A program made the translations under genes and the position numbers. This document shows positions 1 to 8,306 of a DNA stretch of 64,000 nucleotides, in pieces. Under the pieces are notes generated by a model that made no database searches, was not told the origin of the DNA, and worked only from the letters and a program-made list of their open reading frames with translations. This DNA is from Buchananella sp. 14KM1171 (GTDB taxonomy: Bacteria; Actinomycetota; Actinomycetes; Actinomycetales; Actinomycetaceae), in NCBI RefSeq assembly GCF_041380365.1, contig NZ_CP159981.1, positions 1,922,001 through 1,986,000 of the forward strand. Reading direction: 5' to 3'. Each line of letters begins with the position of its first letter. The first letter of the stretch is position 1.

Positions 1-1
1 C

Positions 2-226
2 GTGCGCGCCGCCGCCCCCGAACTGGTGGCCGAGCAGGACGTGCACGCCGCCCTGGCCGGCGCCAGCATGGTGGTGCTGGCCACCGAGTGGGCCGACTTC
101 GTCAACCTGGACCCGAGCCGCTGCGCCGAGCTGGCCGAGCAGGCCGTGATCGTGGACGCCCGCAACGCCCTGGACCCGGCCAAGTGGCGCGCGGCCGGCT
201 GGGAGTACCACGGCCTGGGCCGCTGA
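2..226 (+). CDS. UDP-glucose/GDP-mannose dehydrogenase family protein, C-terminal end (partial)
   Basis: Only the last 74 codons lie in the window; the gene starts before base 1. The visible part matches the C-terminal NAD-binding domain of UDP-glucose 6-dehydrogenases: a hydrophobic strand ending in VLATEW, then a VIVDARNALDP strand and a final WRAAGWEYHGLGR stretch (compare the family pattern VVDGRNxLDP...GxxYxGIGR). Members oxidise UDP-glucose to UDP-glucuronate in the cytoplasm for surface glycans. The first ORF codon is not the real start. The family assignment rests on the tail only, so the exact sugar substrate is open. Confidence 0.75.
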   Translation: MRAAAPELVAEQDVHAALAGASMVVLATEWADFVNLDPSRCAELAEQAVIVDARNALDPAKWRAAGWEYHGLGR

Positions 227-297
227 GCCCGCCCCTGCCGGTGGTGGCGTGAGTGTTGTTTGTCTCCGGCGCACCCCAGCGCCCATATGCTGACCTA

Positions 298-1743
298 GTG
301 AGTGCCCAGAAGGTTGCCCAAAAGTCGTCCATCCACACCCGCATCATGTGGGCCATGGTGCTGGTGGCTGGCGTGGCCGTGGCGATCTCCGGCACCCTGC
401 TGGCGGCGTTGCAGGAGCGCAGCATTCACGCCACCACCCACTCGCACCTAGAGCGGGTGCGCAGCCAGCTCACCCAGCTGGCCGCCACGGGCCTGGACCT
501 CGAGACGGGCAAGCCCTTCGAGGACCCCGTCCAGCTGCTGCGCCAACACCTCAGCACCCAGGTGCTCGGCCCAACGGAGGGCGAGGCCGGTTTTGTGGAC
601 GGCGTGCTGCGGTTCGTGGCCCCGCCCGCAGTCGAGCTGCGCCCAGAGGACGACGCCGTCCTCATGGCCCACGTGGCGCCCCTGGTGATCGGGACCACCA
701 GCCGGATCGAGACCGTCACCACCCCCAAGACCACCTACAAGATCCTGGTGGTCCCCGTCGTGAAGGCAAACCAGACCGCGGCGCTCCTGCACGTGGTCGA
801 CTTCGGGCAGGCCACCAAGGACCTGCGCCACGCCATGCTCATGTTCGCCAGCGCAGCGGCGGCCACCCTCGCACTGGTGGTCGGGGCCGCCTGGCCGGTG
901 GTGCGTCGTCTCCTCAAACCAATCGGGGAACTCAGATCGGCAGCGGAAAGCATCGACGAAACCGACCTCACCAGCCGCGTGCCCGTCCGCAGCGCCGACG
1001 ACCTGGGGGCCCTGGCCACCGCCTTCAACCGCATGCTCGACCGGGTAGAGAGCTCGGTCAACGCGCAGCGGGACCTGCTGGACGACGTCGGCCACGAACT
1101 GCGCACCCCCATCACCGTGGTGCGCGGCCACCTGGAACTGGTGGACCCCAGCGACGCCAACGACGTGATGGAAGTGCGCGACCTCTCCATCGACGAACTG
1201 GACCGCATGGCCGGGCTGGTCAACGACATCCTGGTGCTGGCCAAGTCCGGGCAGAGCGACTTCGTCACCCCCGTCCACACCGACGTGGCCGGCCTGACCG
1301 AGCAGGTGTTCACCAAGTCCGTGGCGCTCGGGGAACGCAAGTGGCAGCTGGCCAAGGTGGCCGAGGTGGAGCACCTGCTGGACGCCTCCCGCATCACCCA
1401 GGCATGGCTCCAGCTGGTAAACAACGCCGTGAAATACTCCCAGCCTGGAAGCGAGGTCACGCTCGGCTCGGCAGTGGAGAGCGGCCAGCTTCGCATGTGG
1501 GTGCGCGACGAAGGGGTAGGGATTTCGCCCCAAGACATCGAGCGAGTCACCCAACGGTTCGCGCGCGGGGATCAAGCACACCTACACGCCCATGGCTCCG
1601 GCCTCGGATTGAGTATCGTCGATTCCATAGTGCGGGCTCACCACGGCAAGCTGGATATTTCCTCCCAGCCCGGCGTGGGCTCAACCTTCACCATGGTCTT
1701 ACCACTCGACGTCCCAATCTCAACGGAAGGACCCCAGCCTTGA
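298..1743 (+). CDS. Two-component sensor histidine kinase
   Basis: A membrane histidine kinase of about 481 residues. It has a short cytoplasmic N-terminus, TM1 (about residues 15-37), an extracytoplasmic sensor region of about 140 residues, TM2 (about 180-202), then a HAMP linker. The DHp box is GHELRTPI, with the phospho-accepting His encoded at 1093-1095. The ATPase domain shows the N-box NNAVKYS, the G1 box VRDEGVGIS and the G2 box GSGLGLSIV. The start is uncertain. GTG 298 is preferred because TATGCT at 286-291 would place transcription start at or next to it (leaderless); GTG 253 would add 15 residues. The stop overlaps the regulator start by four bases, so the two are coupled. The stimulus is unknown. 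Confidence 0.88.
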   Translation: MSAQKVAQKSSIHTRIMWAMVLVAGVAVAISGTLLAALQERSIHATTHSHLERVRSQLTQLAATGLDLETGKPFEDPVQLLRQHLSTQVLGPTEGEAGFVDGVLRFVAPPAVELRPEDDAVLMAHVAPLVIGTTSRIETVTTPKTTYKILVVPVVKANQTAALLHVVDFGQATKDLRHAMLMFASAAAATLALVVGAAWPVVRRLLKPIGELRSAAESIDETDLTSRVPVRSADDLGALATAFNRMLDRVESSVNAQRDLLDDVGHELRTPITVVRGHLELVDPSDANDVMEVRDLSIDELDRMAGLVNDILVLAKSGQSDFVTPVHTDVAGLTEQVFTKSVALGERKWQLAKVAEVEHLLDASRITQAWLQLVNNAVKYSQPGSEVTLGSAVESGQLRMWVRDEGVGISPQDIERVTQRFARGDQAHLHAHGSGLGLSIVDSIVRAHHGKLDISSQPGVGSTFTMVLPLDVPISTEGPQP

Positions 1744-2399
1744 GCACCATCCTGGTAATCGAGGATGAGGAACGCATCGCAGGATTCATCGCCAAAGGCC
1801 TGCGCGCAGCCGGATTCACCCCCCGCACCACCGGGTCGGGGGAAGAAGGCGTTTTCATGGCCGTCGAGGAGGGCGCGGACCTGATCGTCCTGGACGTGGG
1901 CCTGCCCGACATCGACGGTTTCGAGGTACTGGAGCGCCTGCGTGGGCAGGGCGTCAACACCCCGGTCATCATGTTGACCGCCCGCACCTCCGTGGCGGAC
2001 CGCGTGGCCGGCCTGTCCGGCGGCGCAGACGACTACATGCCCAAGCCCTTCTCCTTCGAGGAGCTGCTGGTGCGCATCCGCCTGCGCCTGCGCACCGAGA
2101 CCCCCACCAGCGACGTCTCCCAGCTCTCCCACAACGGATTGACCCTGGACCTGCGCACCAGGCGCGCCCAGGTGGACGGCAAGTGGGTGGACCTCTCCGC
2201 CCGCGAGTTCACGCTCGCAGAGACGTTCCTGCGCAACCCCGGCCAGGTGCTCTCCCGCGAGCAGCTGCTCAACACCGTGTGGGGCTTCGACTTCGACCCC
2301 GGCTCCAACGTCGTGGACGTCTACGTCTCCTACCTGCGCGGCAAGCTCGGCAAGGAACGCTTCGAGACCGTGCGGGGTATGGGCTACCGCCTCACCTAA
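1740..2399 (+). CDS. OmpR/PhoB-family response regulator
   Basis: A 219-residue DNA-binding regulator and partner of the kinase upstream. The receiver domain has the acidic pair in IEDEE, phospho-acceptor Asp52 in VLDVGLP, Thr80 and Lys102 in MPKPF. A winged-helix effector domain follows (about 125-219) with the typical VWGFDFDPGSNVVDVYVSYLR helix-wing region. The start is TTG 1740, which overlaps the kinase stop (TTGA); the product then begins MSTILVIEDEE, the normal N-terminus for the family. The open frame extends far upstream of this, but only as a shadow of the kinase gene. The gene order kinase-then-regulator is the reverse of the commoner arrangement. A strong hairpin follows. Confidence 0.9.
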   Translation: MSTILVIEDEERIAGFIAKGLRAAGFTPRTTGSGEEGVFMAVEEGADLIVLDVGLPDIDGFEVLERLRGQGVNTPVIMLTARTSVADRVAGLSGGADDYMPKPFSFEELLVRIRLRLRTETPTSDVSQLSHNGLTLDLRTRRAQVDGKWVDLSAREFTLAETFLRNPGQVLSREQLLNTVWGFDFDPGSNVVDVYVSYLRGKLGKERFETVRGMGYRLT

Positions 2400-2460
2400 A
2401 CCGCCTCGCGCCGCGCCGGCTCCGCGCGGGCGCCGGCCGGCTGGCGCGGCGGGCAAAAGC

Positions 2461-2499
2461 AGATCCCCTGGGGCTGGTCATTCCAGCCCCAGGGGATCT
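2461..2499. terminator. Convergent terminator hairpin
   Basis: A perfect 17-bp stem (2461-2477 with 2483-2499) closes a 5-base loop between two converging genes. On the minus strand it is followed by GCTTTTGCC, a short U-run, so it fits best as the terminator of the 2520-2993 gene. It probably also stops readthrough from the regulator on the plus strand. Confidence 0.75.
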
Positions 2500-2519
2500 T
2501 GGCCTCGCGGGAGGCGGGC

Positions 2520-2993
2520 CTAGTCGTTGTCGTCGGGGGAGTCGGCGTCGTCCACGTCGTCATCCACCTCGTAGGCGTCGTCGACGTCATCTGCGTCGTC
2601 ATCCAGGTCCACCGGGGGAGCCGGGGCGATGACAACGGGCGGCTGGTTGGCCGGTGCCTGCCCGCTGGTGTTGGTGTCCTGCTGGGAGTTACCGGCGGAT
2701 CCCCCGGTGGAGCCGGTGCCGGTGGCGGAGTCGGACGCCGGGTAGCTCGCTACCGGGGCGGTAGAGGGCACCTGGCTGGCGGTCGCGGACGCGGAGGGCG
2801 ACGCGGTCGCCGACGGCGTGGCGCTGGGCTTTACGGTCTTGTCCGTTTCCTTCTCCAGGGAGATCGCGGGCTGCTCAGAGTCCTGAGACGGCAGTGCGGC
2901 GAGCGCGTGGTACCCCGCGAACAGGGCGACCGCACCCAGCGCGATAGCCACCAGCAGCGCCCCCAGTCGGAAACCTTCGGTTCGAGTAGTCAT
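2520..2993 (-). CDS. Small membrane-anchored or secreted Ser/Thr/Pro-rich acidic protein
   Basis: A 157-residue protein of unknown function. After a basic start (MTTRTEGFR) there is one hydrophobic segment (about residues 10-34), which is either a signal anchor or an uncleaved signal. Then comes a low-complexity stretch rich in Ser, Thr, Ala and Gln, and a tail of about 30 residues made mostly of Asp and Val (DDDADDVDDAYEVDDDVDDA). Such tails can bind cations or mimic polyanions, but nothing here shows which. The start is well supported by AGGAGGTGAGG just upstream. There is no catalytic motif. It lies convergent to the two-component pair; a link to that system is only positional. Confidence 0.6.
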   Translation of the reverse strand: MTTRTEGFRLGALLVAIALGAVALFAGYHALAALPSQDSEQPAISLEKETDKTVKPSATPSATASPSASATASQVPSTAPVASYPASDSATGTGSTGGSAGNSQQDTNTSGQAPANQPPVVIAPAPPVDLDDDADDVDDAYEVDDDVDDADSPDDND

Positions 2994-3153
2994 GGTGTTT
3001 CCTCACCTCCTACCGGTAGTTAACTGCGCTCGCATGAGACCTCATTCAGGGGTTCATGAGAGAACTCTTAATGTTCGTGGCTCTTTGCCCTACCTCTAAT
3101 CCTCCCGGCCCGGCATGAGCCTGGCAATCGGGGGCTGGGGCACACTAGGGGGC

Positions 3154-3636
3154 ATGTTCGTCTACATTCCCGCCACCGCGCGCAGCCTGCAAGCCGACCA
3201 CCTGACCGGCGAGGTGGCATACGCCATCACCGACGATCTGCGCGCCGCCTTCCCCGGGGACCACGACGAAGAGTTGGAGGCGATTGCCCTGGACTGCGCC
3301 GCCTTGCACTCGGTGAAGCTGCTGGAAGAAGGCGCCGACGTCCGGGTGGTGGTGGCAGCCGACGTTCCGGCCGCCGCCCTTGCTGAGGTGGAAGACCGCA
3401 CCGACTTGTACGTTGGCGCGCTTCTGCTTACAAAGCCGGTGGCATGGAAGCACGTGGACTCCTTCTACGCCGATGACGTGGACGACGTTGCCGCCCGCGC
3501 CGCCGTGGCAGCGGCCCGCGCTCTGCTTGCGGCCGCGCCGGGTGGGGAGGCAGACGAGGAAGCCGACGGGTTGCTGGCCGAGCACGTGCTGTCCTGGTAC
3601 GACTCCACCGAGCGCTCCCGCCTGGCGCAGGGGTGA
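3154..3636 (+). CDS. DUF6912 family protein
   Basis: About 160 residues. The N-terminus MFVYIPATARSL and the pattern of an alternating acidic/Ala-rich body with DDHDEELEAIALDCAA and VRVVVAADVP resemble the actinobacterial DUF6912 family, whose function is unknown. ATG 3154 is preferred over ATG 3115 because AGGGGG lies about 6 bases before it and because family members begin with a MRVYVPAT-like strand. It appears to be a soluble cytoplasmic protein with no signal or membrane segment. The 18-base recurrent motif of this window lies inside it at 3478-3495 and encodes VDDVAA. Confidence 0.7.
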   Translation: MFVYIPATARSLQADHLTGEVAYAITDDLRAAFPGDHDEELEAIALDCAALHSVKLLEEGADVRVVVAADVPAAALAEVEDRTDLYVGALLLTKPVAWKHVDSFYADDVDDVAARAAVAAARALLAAAPGGEADEEADGLLAEHVLSWYDSTERSRLAQG

Positions 3637-3700
3637 CTGGCCGGGCTGTGGGCCGGCTGCTGCACTCGCAGCCCGCCCGGGGTGGGGCCATGGGCACGGG

Positions 3701-3877
3701 TGTGCGCAACCGGTTGAGGGGTTAGTGCACCTGTCGAGGGGTTTTGCGACCTGTCGTGGGGTTAGTGCACCTTCCGAGTACTTACCCGGCCCGGTAATCC
3801 CTCAGAAGGTGCATTAACCGCTCAATAGGTGCACTAGGGGCTCAATAGGTCGGGTAACCCCTCAACCGTTTGCGCAA
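3701..3877. repeat. Symmetric array of eight 20-bp units
   Basis: Four direct units (3713-3732, 3733-3752, 3753-3772, 3773-3792) are followed by four in inverse orientation (3787-3806, 3807-3826, 3827-3846, 3847-3866). The consensus is GTYGAGGGGTTANTGCACCT. Units 1-3 and the outer inverse ones are close copies; the two central ones are degenerate and overlap by six bases. The flanks (TGCGCAACCG on the left and its near-complement on the right) extend the symmetry, so the whole 177 bases form one imperfect palindrome. The units abut with no spacers, so it is not a CRISPR array. No gene is visible in the 3637-3991 gap that holds it. Confidence 0.85.
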
Positions 3878-3991
3878 CGGAGGCCGGCACGGTTCCCGGC
3901 GCTGCGGGGTAGAGGAGACTCGATACCTCCTTCTTCGCCCTGCCGATTCACGCCCGAATCCCTACGTTGAGGCGGCGGCGCGAGACGCCGA

Positions 3992-5203
3992 CTAGTGCTT
4001 TCGCTTCCTGAGGGGGGGGACCTCAAGCACCGGAATTGCACGTAGCAAGAACTGGTCGAATTGTGGGACTGTGAACGCGGCCATCCCATGCTGGGGTGTG
4101 TAGAGAAGGCCCATATTGATCAGTTCCGCACGGACCGGAGCGACGTTTTGCGAGGTGCGCCCCATCTTGGCGGCAATCTCGGACGACTGTGCCGGGGCGG
4201 AGCCAAGCTCGGCCATTGCGCGCAGGTAGGCGCGTTGCAGATCAGTTGTCCGGTCGAGTCTGACACGGAAGAAGGATCCATCTAGCTTCGCTTGGTACAA
4301 CTCGCGAGCGGCCTCCACGTCTTTGGCGGTCACCGTGTCTCCTTCTGCCACGGTCCAGACTGCGGAGCCCAGTTCTTGCACGAAGAACGGGTAGCCCTCA
4401 GTGATGTCCGCAATCAGCTCCAAAGCGTCTTCCTCAAAGTGGACGCCCTCCTCCGCCGCAGGAATGCGAATGGCGTTCTTGGCCTCTTCTGGGCTGAGGT
4501 TTCCGAGGGAAACGAAGTTGAAAAGCCGCTCGGCGTAGGATTTAGCGTCACCGGCGCGCTCTGCGATTTGAGGCAGTCCCGCAGCGCACATGGTTAGTGG
4601 AAGCCCGTGCTGAACAACGCGGTGGAGGGCAGAGATAAGTGCTTCGAGTTGGTGTCCCTGGAGGAACTGAAGCTCGTCAATCAGTAAGACAACTGCGCGC
4701 TTGTGTTCCTGAGCGGCACGGCCCACGTTTAGCAGTATTTCGGTGAGGTCTATGGAAAGGTCGCTTCCGCCTTCCCAGATCGATTCCGGCTTTACATCTA
4801 CACCGGCTCGTACGTTGCCGTCCGGGTCCACTGACAAAGAAAAGGAGGTCAGTAGGCTCGCAACTGCCTTGAGCCTGTCGCTCCACTTGTCGCGAGGGGA
4901 GAGCTGGTAGAGGACTGTGCGCAGGCTGGCTCCGATCCTGGAACGGAAGGTCGATTCGTCGTGCTTTGAAGCCTCCAACTCGACTGCGATCCAGTTCTCC
5001 CTAAAGGCAATCTCCCGAAACCTGCCCAGGAGCACCGTCTTTCCCACGCCGCGTAGGCCGGTGATGATCATCGACTGTTGGGGGCGTCCGCGAGCGATGC
5101 GGCCCAACAGGATCTCGAATGCGTTGATCTGCTCGTGGCGTCCCACCAGCTCGGTTGGCTGGGCTCCAGCGCTGGGGGAGTATGGGTTTCGGATGGGATC
5201 CAT
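3992..5203 (-). CDS. AAA+ ATPase with C-terminal winged helix (Orc1/Cdc6-like architecture)
   Basis: A 403-residue cytoplasmic ATPase. An N-terminal ELVGRHEQINAFE segment precedes the Walker A motif GLRGVGKT (residues 49-56). Walker B is VVLLIDELQFL (about residue 170), with a sensor-like region after it (CAAGLPQI) and the lid PEEAKNAIRIPAAEEG. The last 80 residues (from LQRAYLRAMAELG) look like a winged helix-turn-helix. This architecture is shared by STAND-like regulators, mobile-element ATPases and Orc/Cdc6 initiators, so the role is not settled. The gene lies in the decaying island, with the eight-unit array about 115 bases beyond its stop. The frame is intact, in contrast to most of its island neighbours. 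Confidence 0.75.
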   Translation of the reverse strand: MDPIRNPYSPSAGAQPTELVGRHEQINAFEILLGRIARGRPQQSMIITGLRGVGKTVLLGRFREIAFRENWIAVELEASKHDESTFRSRIGASLRTVLYQLSPRDKWSDRLKAVASLLTSFSLSVDPDGNVRAGVDVKPESIWEGGSDLSIDLTEILLNVGRAAQEHKRAVVLLIDELQFLQGHQLEALISALHRVVQHGLPLTMCAAGLPQIAERAGDAKSYAERLFNFVSLGNLSPEEAKNAIRIPAAEEGVHFEEDALELIADITEGYPFFVQELGSAVWTVAEGDTVTAKDVEAARELYQAKLDGSFFRVRLDRTTDLQRAYLRAMAELGSAPAQSSEIAAKMGRTSQNVAPVRAELINMGLLYTPQHGMAAFTVPQFDQFLLRAIPVLEVPPLRKRKH

Positions 5204-5411
5204 GCACTGAGTTTATCAAGGTTAGGCGGGTTTAGGACGTGCAAATAAACCGCCCTAAGCTTCATAACCTTGGGTTCGGGGCGCTACCACCATGCCGCAG
5301 TTCCCACTGACTCCCTCCCCCAGTGCGGAGAGCCCGGCATGAAGGGCCTTGGGTAATGGTCGGGATGCTTGTAGCAGCCGCTCCGGGTGGGGTTGCCACA
5401 GTCGGTCGGGA

Positions 5412-5577
5412 CTACCCGGCGGTGACGGTGAGGGTGGAGCCAGTGCGAGAGCGCGTGACCTTGATGCCGTCGGGGATACGTTGGGCCATCTCTGCAACGT
5501 GACTGATGAGGCCAACCGCCCGCCGCTGGCCGCCCTCACGCGCTGTAAGACCTTCAACGCGTCGTCGGAGTACTAAC
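5412..5577 (-). pseudogene. Duplicated, frameshifted 3' fragment of sbcC
   Basis: Read on the minus strand, the last 35 codons give AVGLISHVAEMAQRIPDGIK followed by VTRSRTGSTLTVTAG and a stop. This is the same ending as the intact sbcC of this window (AVGLVSHVAEMAQRIPDGIK, then VRRSPQGSTLSVTAR). Upstream, the homology continues in another frame as DDALKVLQRVRAASGGR, so a frameshift separates the two parts. Homology stops near 5577, where a transposase remnant begins. The divergence shows that it is not a recent copy. Any start codon here is fortuitous and no product is expected. Confidence 0.8.
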
Positions 5578-5797
5578 GCGCCTGGGCACGCGGCTGAGGC
5601 TTTCCTGCACCAGGAGGGCGCTTGGCCACCGCCCTCAGGCGTCGCCTGGCGTTATCCCGACTCCAACCGGTCACCACGCACACCTCGTCCAGTATCCTCC
5701 CTTTGCCCTTCTTCGACGCCTTGGCATACGCCCCCGCGTACTTCATGGTGATCTCAGCCCTGGCCAGCACTAACACCCCACTCCCCATGCCCACCAC
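5573..5797 (-). pseudogene. Truncated IS transposase/integrase, N-terminal part
   Basis: Seventy-four codons that match the start of a DDE-type integrase-like transposase: KYAGAYAKASKKGKGRILDE, then VCVVTGWSRDNARRRL, a small helical DNA-binding region. The DDE catalytic domain is absent; the frame ends in GAGKPQPRAQAR directly against the sbcC fragment. Full-length relatives are several times longer. The piece is therefore the remains of an insertion sequence, probably deleted together with its far end. No terminal inverted repeats could be recognised. The exact IS family is not certain. Confidence 0.65.
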
Positions 5798-5878
5798 GAT
5801 CCGCGACTCTCGCGGGCAGTACCCGGATGACGCACCGAACCACTTTCACGGGCACCTGAGATGAGTCTCGTCGGCCTC

Positions 5879-5906
5879 TTGACATGCTGTTCTCAATAGT
5901 TACCAT
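5879..5906 (+). promoter_or_regulatory. Candidate promoter of the protease gene
   Basis: A consensus -35 TTGACA (5879-5884) is followed after 16 bases by TACCAT (5901-5906), a weaker -10. It lies 35 bases before the protease ATG, and AAAGGGG provides a ribosome binding site. The local base composition is AT-richer than its surroundings. Confidence 0.5.
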
Positions 5907-5941
5907 CGTCAAAAGACGTACCTTCAATCAAAGGGGCCATC

Positions 5942-7120
5942 ATGAAGAAGCGTCGAAGCGTAGCTATCGTCGCTGCGTTATTTGCAGTCGCCCTCTCACC
6001 CACGGTTGCGATGGGGCATCTACACCTGCCCTCCGAGCCGAGTACCGCCCTTCCCGATGAATCAGAATCTGCATTCGAAGGGAGCAATAACGCCAACCTG
6101 TTCACATCAGAGGGCGGAGACGTTGCTGCAGAGTCTGTTGCGACAGCACTTGAGGGTGAAGCACAAAAAATGCCAGAGGTAGAATATGACTTCATTGCCG
6201 GGTACTTCCTTGACGATTCGGGAAATCTGATTGCAAGAAAATATGCTGACGAGGCGAATGGTGATGTCAGGGACGGTAATGGCTCCAAGATTGAGGTACT
6301 GGACTCTGAATACAGCAAGGAAGATATTGACTTTATACACTCTAAGCTAAGTGAGTTGGCGAAAGCTCCCGGTTCAAGTGGTTTCATTGCCGAGTATGAT
6401 GCGCGAAAAGACTTGTTCGTAATCGTGGGCAAGGTCGATCGAGGCGTAGCTTTTCAGCTACTCGGCGATGTCAAGTACTCCATTGTTGATGGAGAGCGAG
6501 TTGAGCGGTTTTCACGCTAAAGCGATAGCCCGCCTCACTGGGCAGGGGCTAGCATAAAAAGCGGCACCTCGAAGTGTACGAGTGGTTGGGCAGTAGCAAA
6601 CGGCGGAAGTCAAAGGTATCAGCTTACGGCAGCACATTGCGGCGCTGCGAATAGTCAATGGTATAGCGAACTGGGCGGACACTCGTTTGGTTGGATGGTG
6701 AATAGGGCTCCGTCCCCAACATTCGACTTAGCGCTGCTTGGGGGCAGTTCGTATGGGGGCGCATTGTATGGAGGGCCAGCTAACGATGGCAGTGCAATGA
6801 CCATAGGTGGTCCAGGGGGCAGCCCCGGTCTTGGTGGAAATTACTGCACTTCCGGTGCCGCAGCCGGTGAGCGTTGTGGTCACTCTGCGGTAAGTCTGAA
6901 CTCTGGCTTCTGTGACGAGTACGGTTACTGTACATACGTGTTAACACGGCTTTCCAACAACGGTTCACTCAACGGCGATTCTGGCGGCCCGTTTTATGGG
7001 AAAGTAAATGGTGCAGCACTTCCTCGAGGTATTGTAGTGGGTGGTACCGAGACGGGTCAGTTTGCCGCTCCATGGGGGCGCATCAAAGCCGCATACCCCA
7101 ATCTCAATATTGTACGCTGA
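5942..7120 (+). pseudogene. Streptogrisin-like serine protease (S1 family) interrupted by an in-frame stop
   Basis: One reading frame from ATG 5942 to TGA 7118-7120 is broken only by TAA at 6518-6520. Before it lie a signal peptide (MKKRRSVAIVAALFAVALSP, cleaved near AMG) and an acidic prodomain of about 165 residues. After it lies a complete chymotrypsin-fold protease: His in LTAAHC (codon 6635-6637), Asp in FDLALL (6725-6727) and Ser in NGDSGGPF (6980-6982), with paired cysteines. No in-frame ATG or GTG lies between the stop and the His codon, so the second half cannot be a working gene of its own; ATG 6695 comes after the His. The stop falls at the pro/mature junction. Codon use is AT-richer than in core genes. 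It could be a recent nonsense mutation, a sequencing error or readthrough. Confidence 0.85.
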
Positions 7121-7358
7121 GTTCATCTGGCTCGTGCAACTTTAGTAATCAAAAAGGATTGGCAGTGCTCGGTGGCTATAGTTGCATGAGTCGGGTCTGC
7201 CGGGCTCGAGATATCTAGAGCGCGCACGTCATGCACGCTGCCAGGTAGCGGGTCCTCAAGTCCATGCTAGCTTGCCATCCAAGCTAGCTAGAACCTTGCC
7301 AGTTTAGTCCGGTGCGCCGATGCCTGCGACTGTAGAGAGCATACTGGCCCTTTCAGGT
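7121..7358. other. Gap with no recognisable gene
   Basis: This follows the protease frame. It contains short, unrelated open frames in several phases and no ribosome binding site, tRNA or strong hairpin that I can support. Base composition is mixed, as in the rest of the decaying island. Confidence 0.5.
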
Positions 7359-7660
7359 TCAATAAGGCGAAAGAGTGCCGTCCAGCATGTAGGGCTGACG
7401 CGGGTCGATCTCTTCTGCGGTGGACAGCCATACATCCGAGGCCTGGACGATCAAGCCGTTAAGCGCGCGCAGCCCGACTGATTTTGGACTGTGGCACGCC
7501 AATTAACTTGCCGATACGGGCTTGGGATAGGTCGTGCCGCGAGTATATGAAATGCGTCCGCGCCGCGTTGCGGATTGTACTGAGCCTCCACCTCTTCTTT
7601 GGTCCAAGCAATCAGATCGGCGAAATGGCCCACACTCAACCGTGCGCTATAGTTCATCAC
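7359..7660 (-). pseudogene. Frameshifted helix-turn-helix protein remnant
   Basis: Three minus-strand frames join into one plausible protein. Frame A (from 7660) reads MNYSARLSVGHFADLIAW and on to GADAFH. Frame B (about 7550-7463) reads YSRHDLSQARIGKLIGV then PQSKISRAAR, a clear helix-turn-helix pattern. Frame C (about 7465-7359) reads LRALNGLIVQASDVWLSTAE then EIDPRQPYMLDGTL. Two frameshifts separate them and frame C ends in a stop. Such a protein would be a DNA-binding regulator, but the copy is dead. The wider family was not identified. Confidence 0.55.
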
Positions 7661-8306
7661 GACAGATTATTCTTTTGAAGAATCTGCTTTGTCGCACACG
7701 AATTATCTCAAAATATCCAGCAGTCGCCCTAGCTAGACACGCTAAAACTCAAGGACGCCTCTTAATAACCTTCATTGATAACCGCAGGAAATAAGGGGTT
7801 GATGGTTTGCGGGTTTGAGGGTGCTGGGAGCGTAACCTCAGGCAAAAGTGGTCAGATCTGGCGCAGAGAATGTAGCGCTGGGCACGTTGAGGCCTGTCGC
7901 GTCGACGGTGTTACGACTCGCATTAATCGAAGACCTCAACCCGTTCCATACGCCAGCACGCCACACCCAGATCATCATTTTGGGAAGAGTTAGTTTAGAG
8001 GTGCGTGGCTCGTGTGTGGTGAGTGATCCCGCATCGCGAGTGCCGTTCCAACCCGGGTGTGGGGGAGCGCGCATTTTGTGCAGGGCAAGGGTACAAAACA
8101 TGGCGGGAACCGGCACTCAGGAGGGTCTATCTGGCGAAGCTTCGTCATCGTGTGTGGGCCCTTGGTGTTGAAATTGCGGGGAAAACTGGCGAGATGACGG
8201 CTGGTCAGCCGGATCGGGGTGCTGAGCGGAAATAATCGCAGGCGTTCGGCACCGCGCTGCACTGACGCTGTTCCAACTGTGGCGCCAGGTCCACCAAAGG
8301 ACGCAC
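7661..8306. other. Gap with no recognisable gene
   Basis: About 650 bases. The first 130 are AT-rich; the rest returns toward the genome average. Open frames of 90-107 codons exist on both strands near 7840-8170, but they lack ribosome binding sites, show no recognisable motif and overlap each other antisense. The only functional sign is AAGGA before the hemG-like remnant at its right end. Confidence 0.5.

Noticed and set aside
448-1581. Long open frame antisense to the histidine kinase
   Set aside because: Third-position GC bias opens antisense frames in this genome; it has no ribosome site or motif, and the sense strand has a full kinase.
348-1739. Upstream extension of the response regulator frame
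   Set aside because: It overlaps the kinase in another phase, is Arg/Pro-rich shadow sequence, and the receiver domain begins exactly at TTG 1740.
3701-3877. Possible CRISPR array
   Set aside because: Units abut without spacers, change orientation at the centre, and no cas gene is present.
6695-7120. Protease half as an independent gene from ATG 6695
   Set aside because: This start would remove the signal peptide, the prodomain and the catalytic His.
7838-8171. Overlapping open frames on both strands in the island gap
   Set aside because: Neither has a ribosome site or recognisable domain; they are mutually antisense and lie among pseudogenes.
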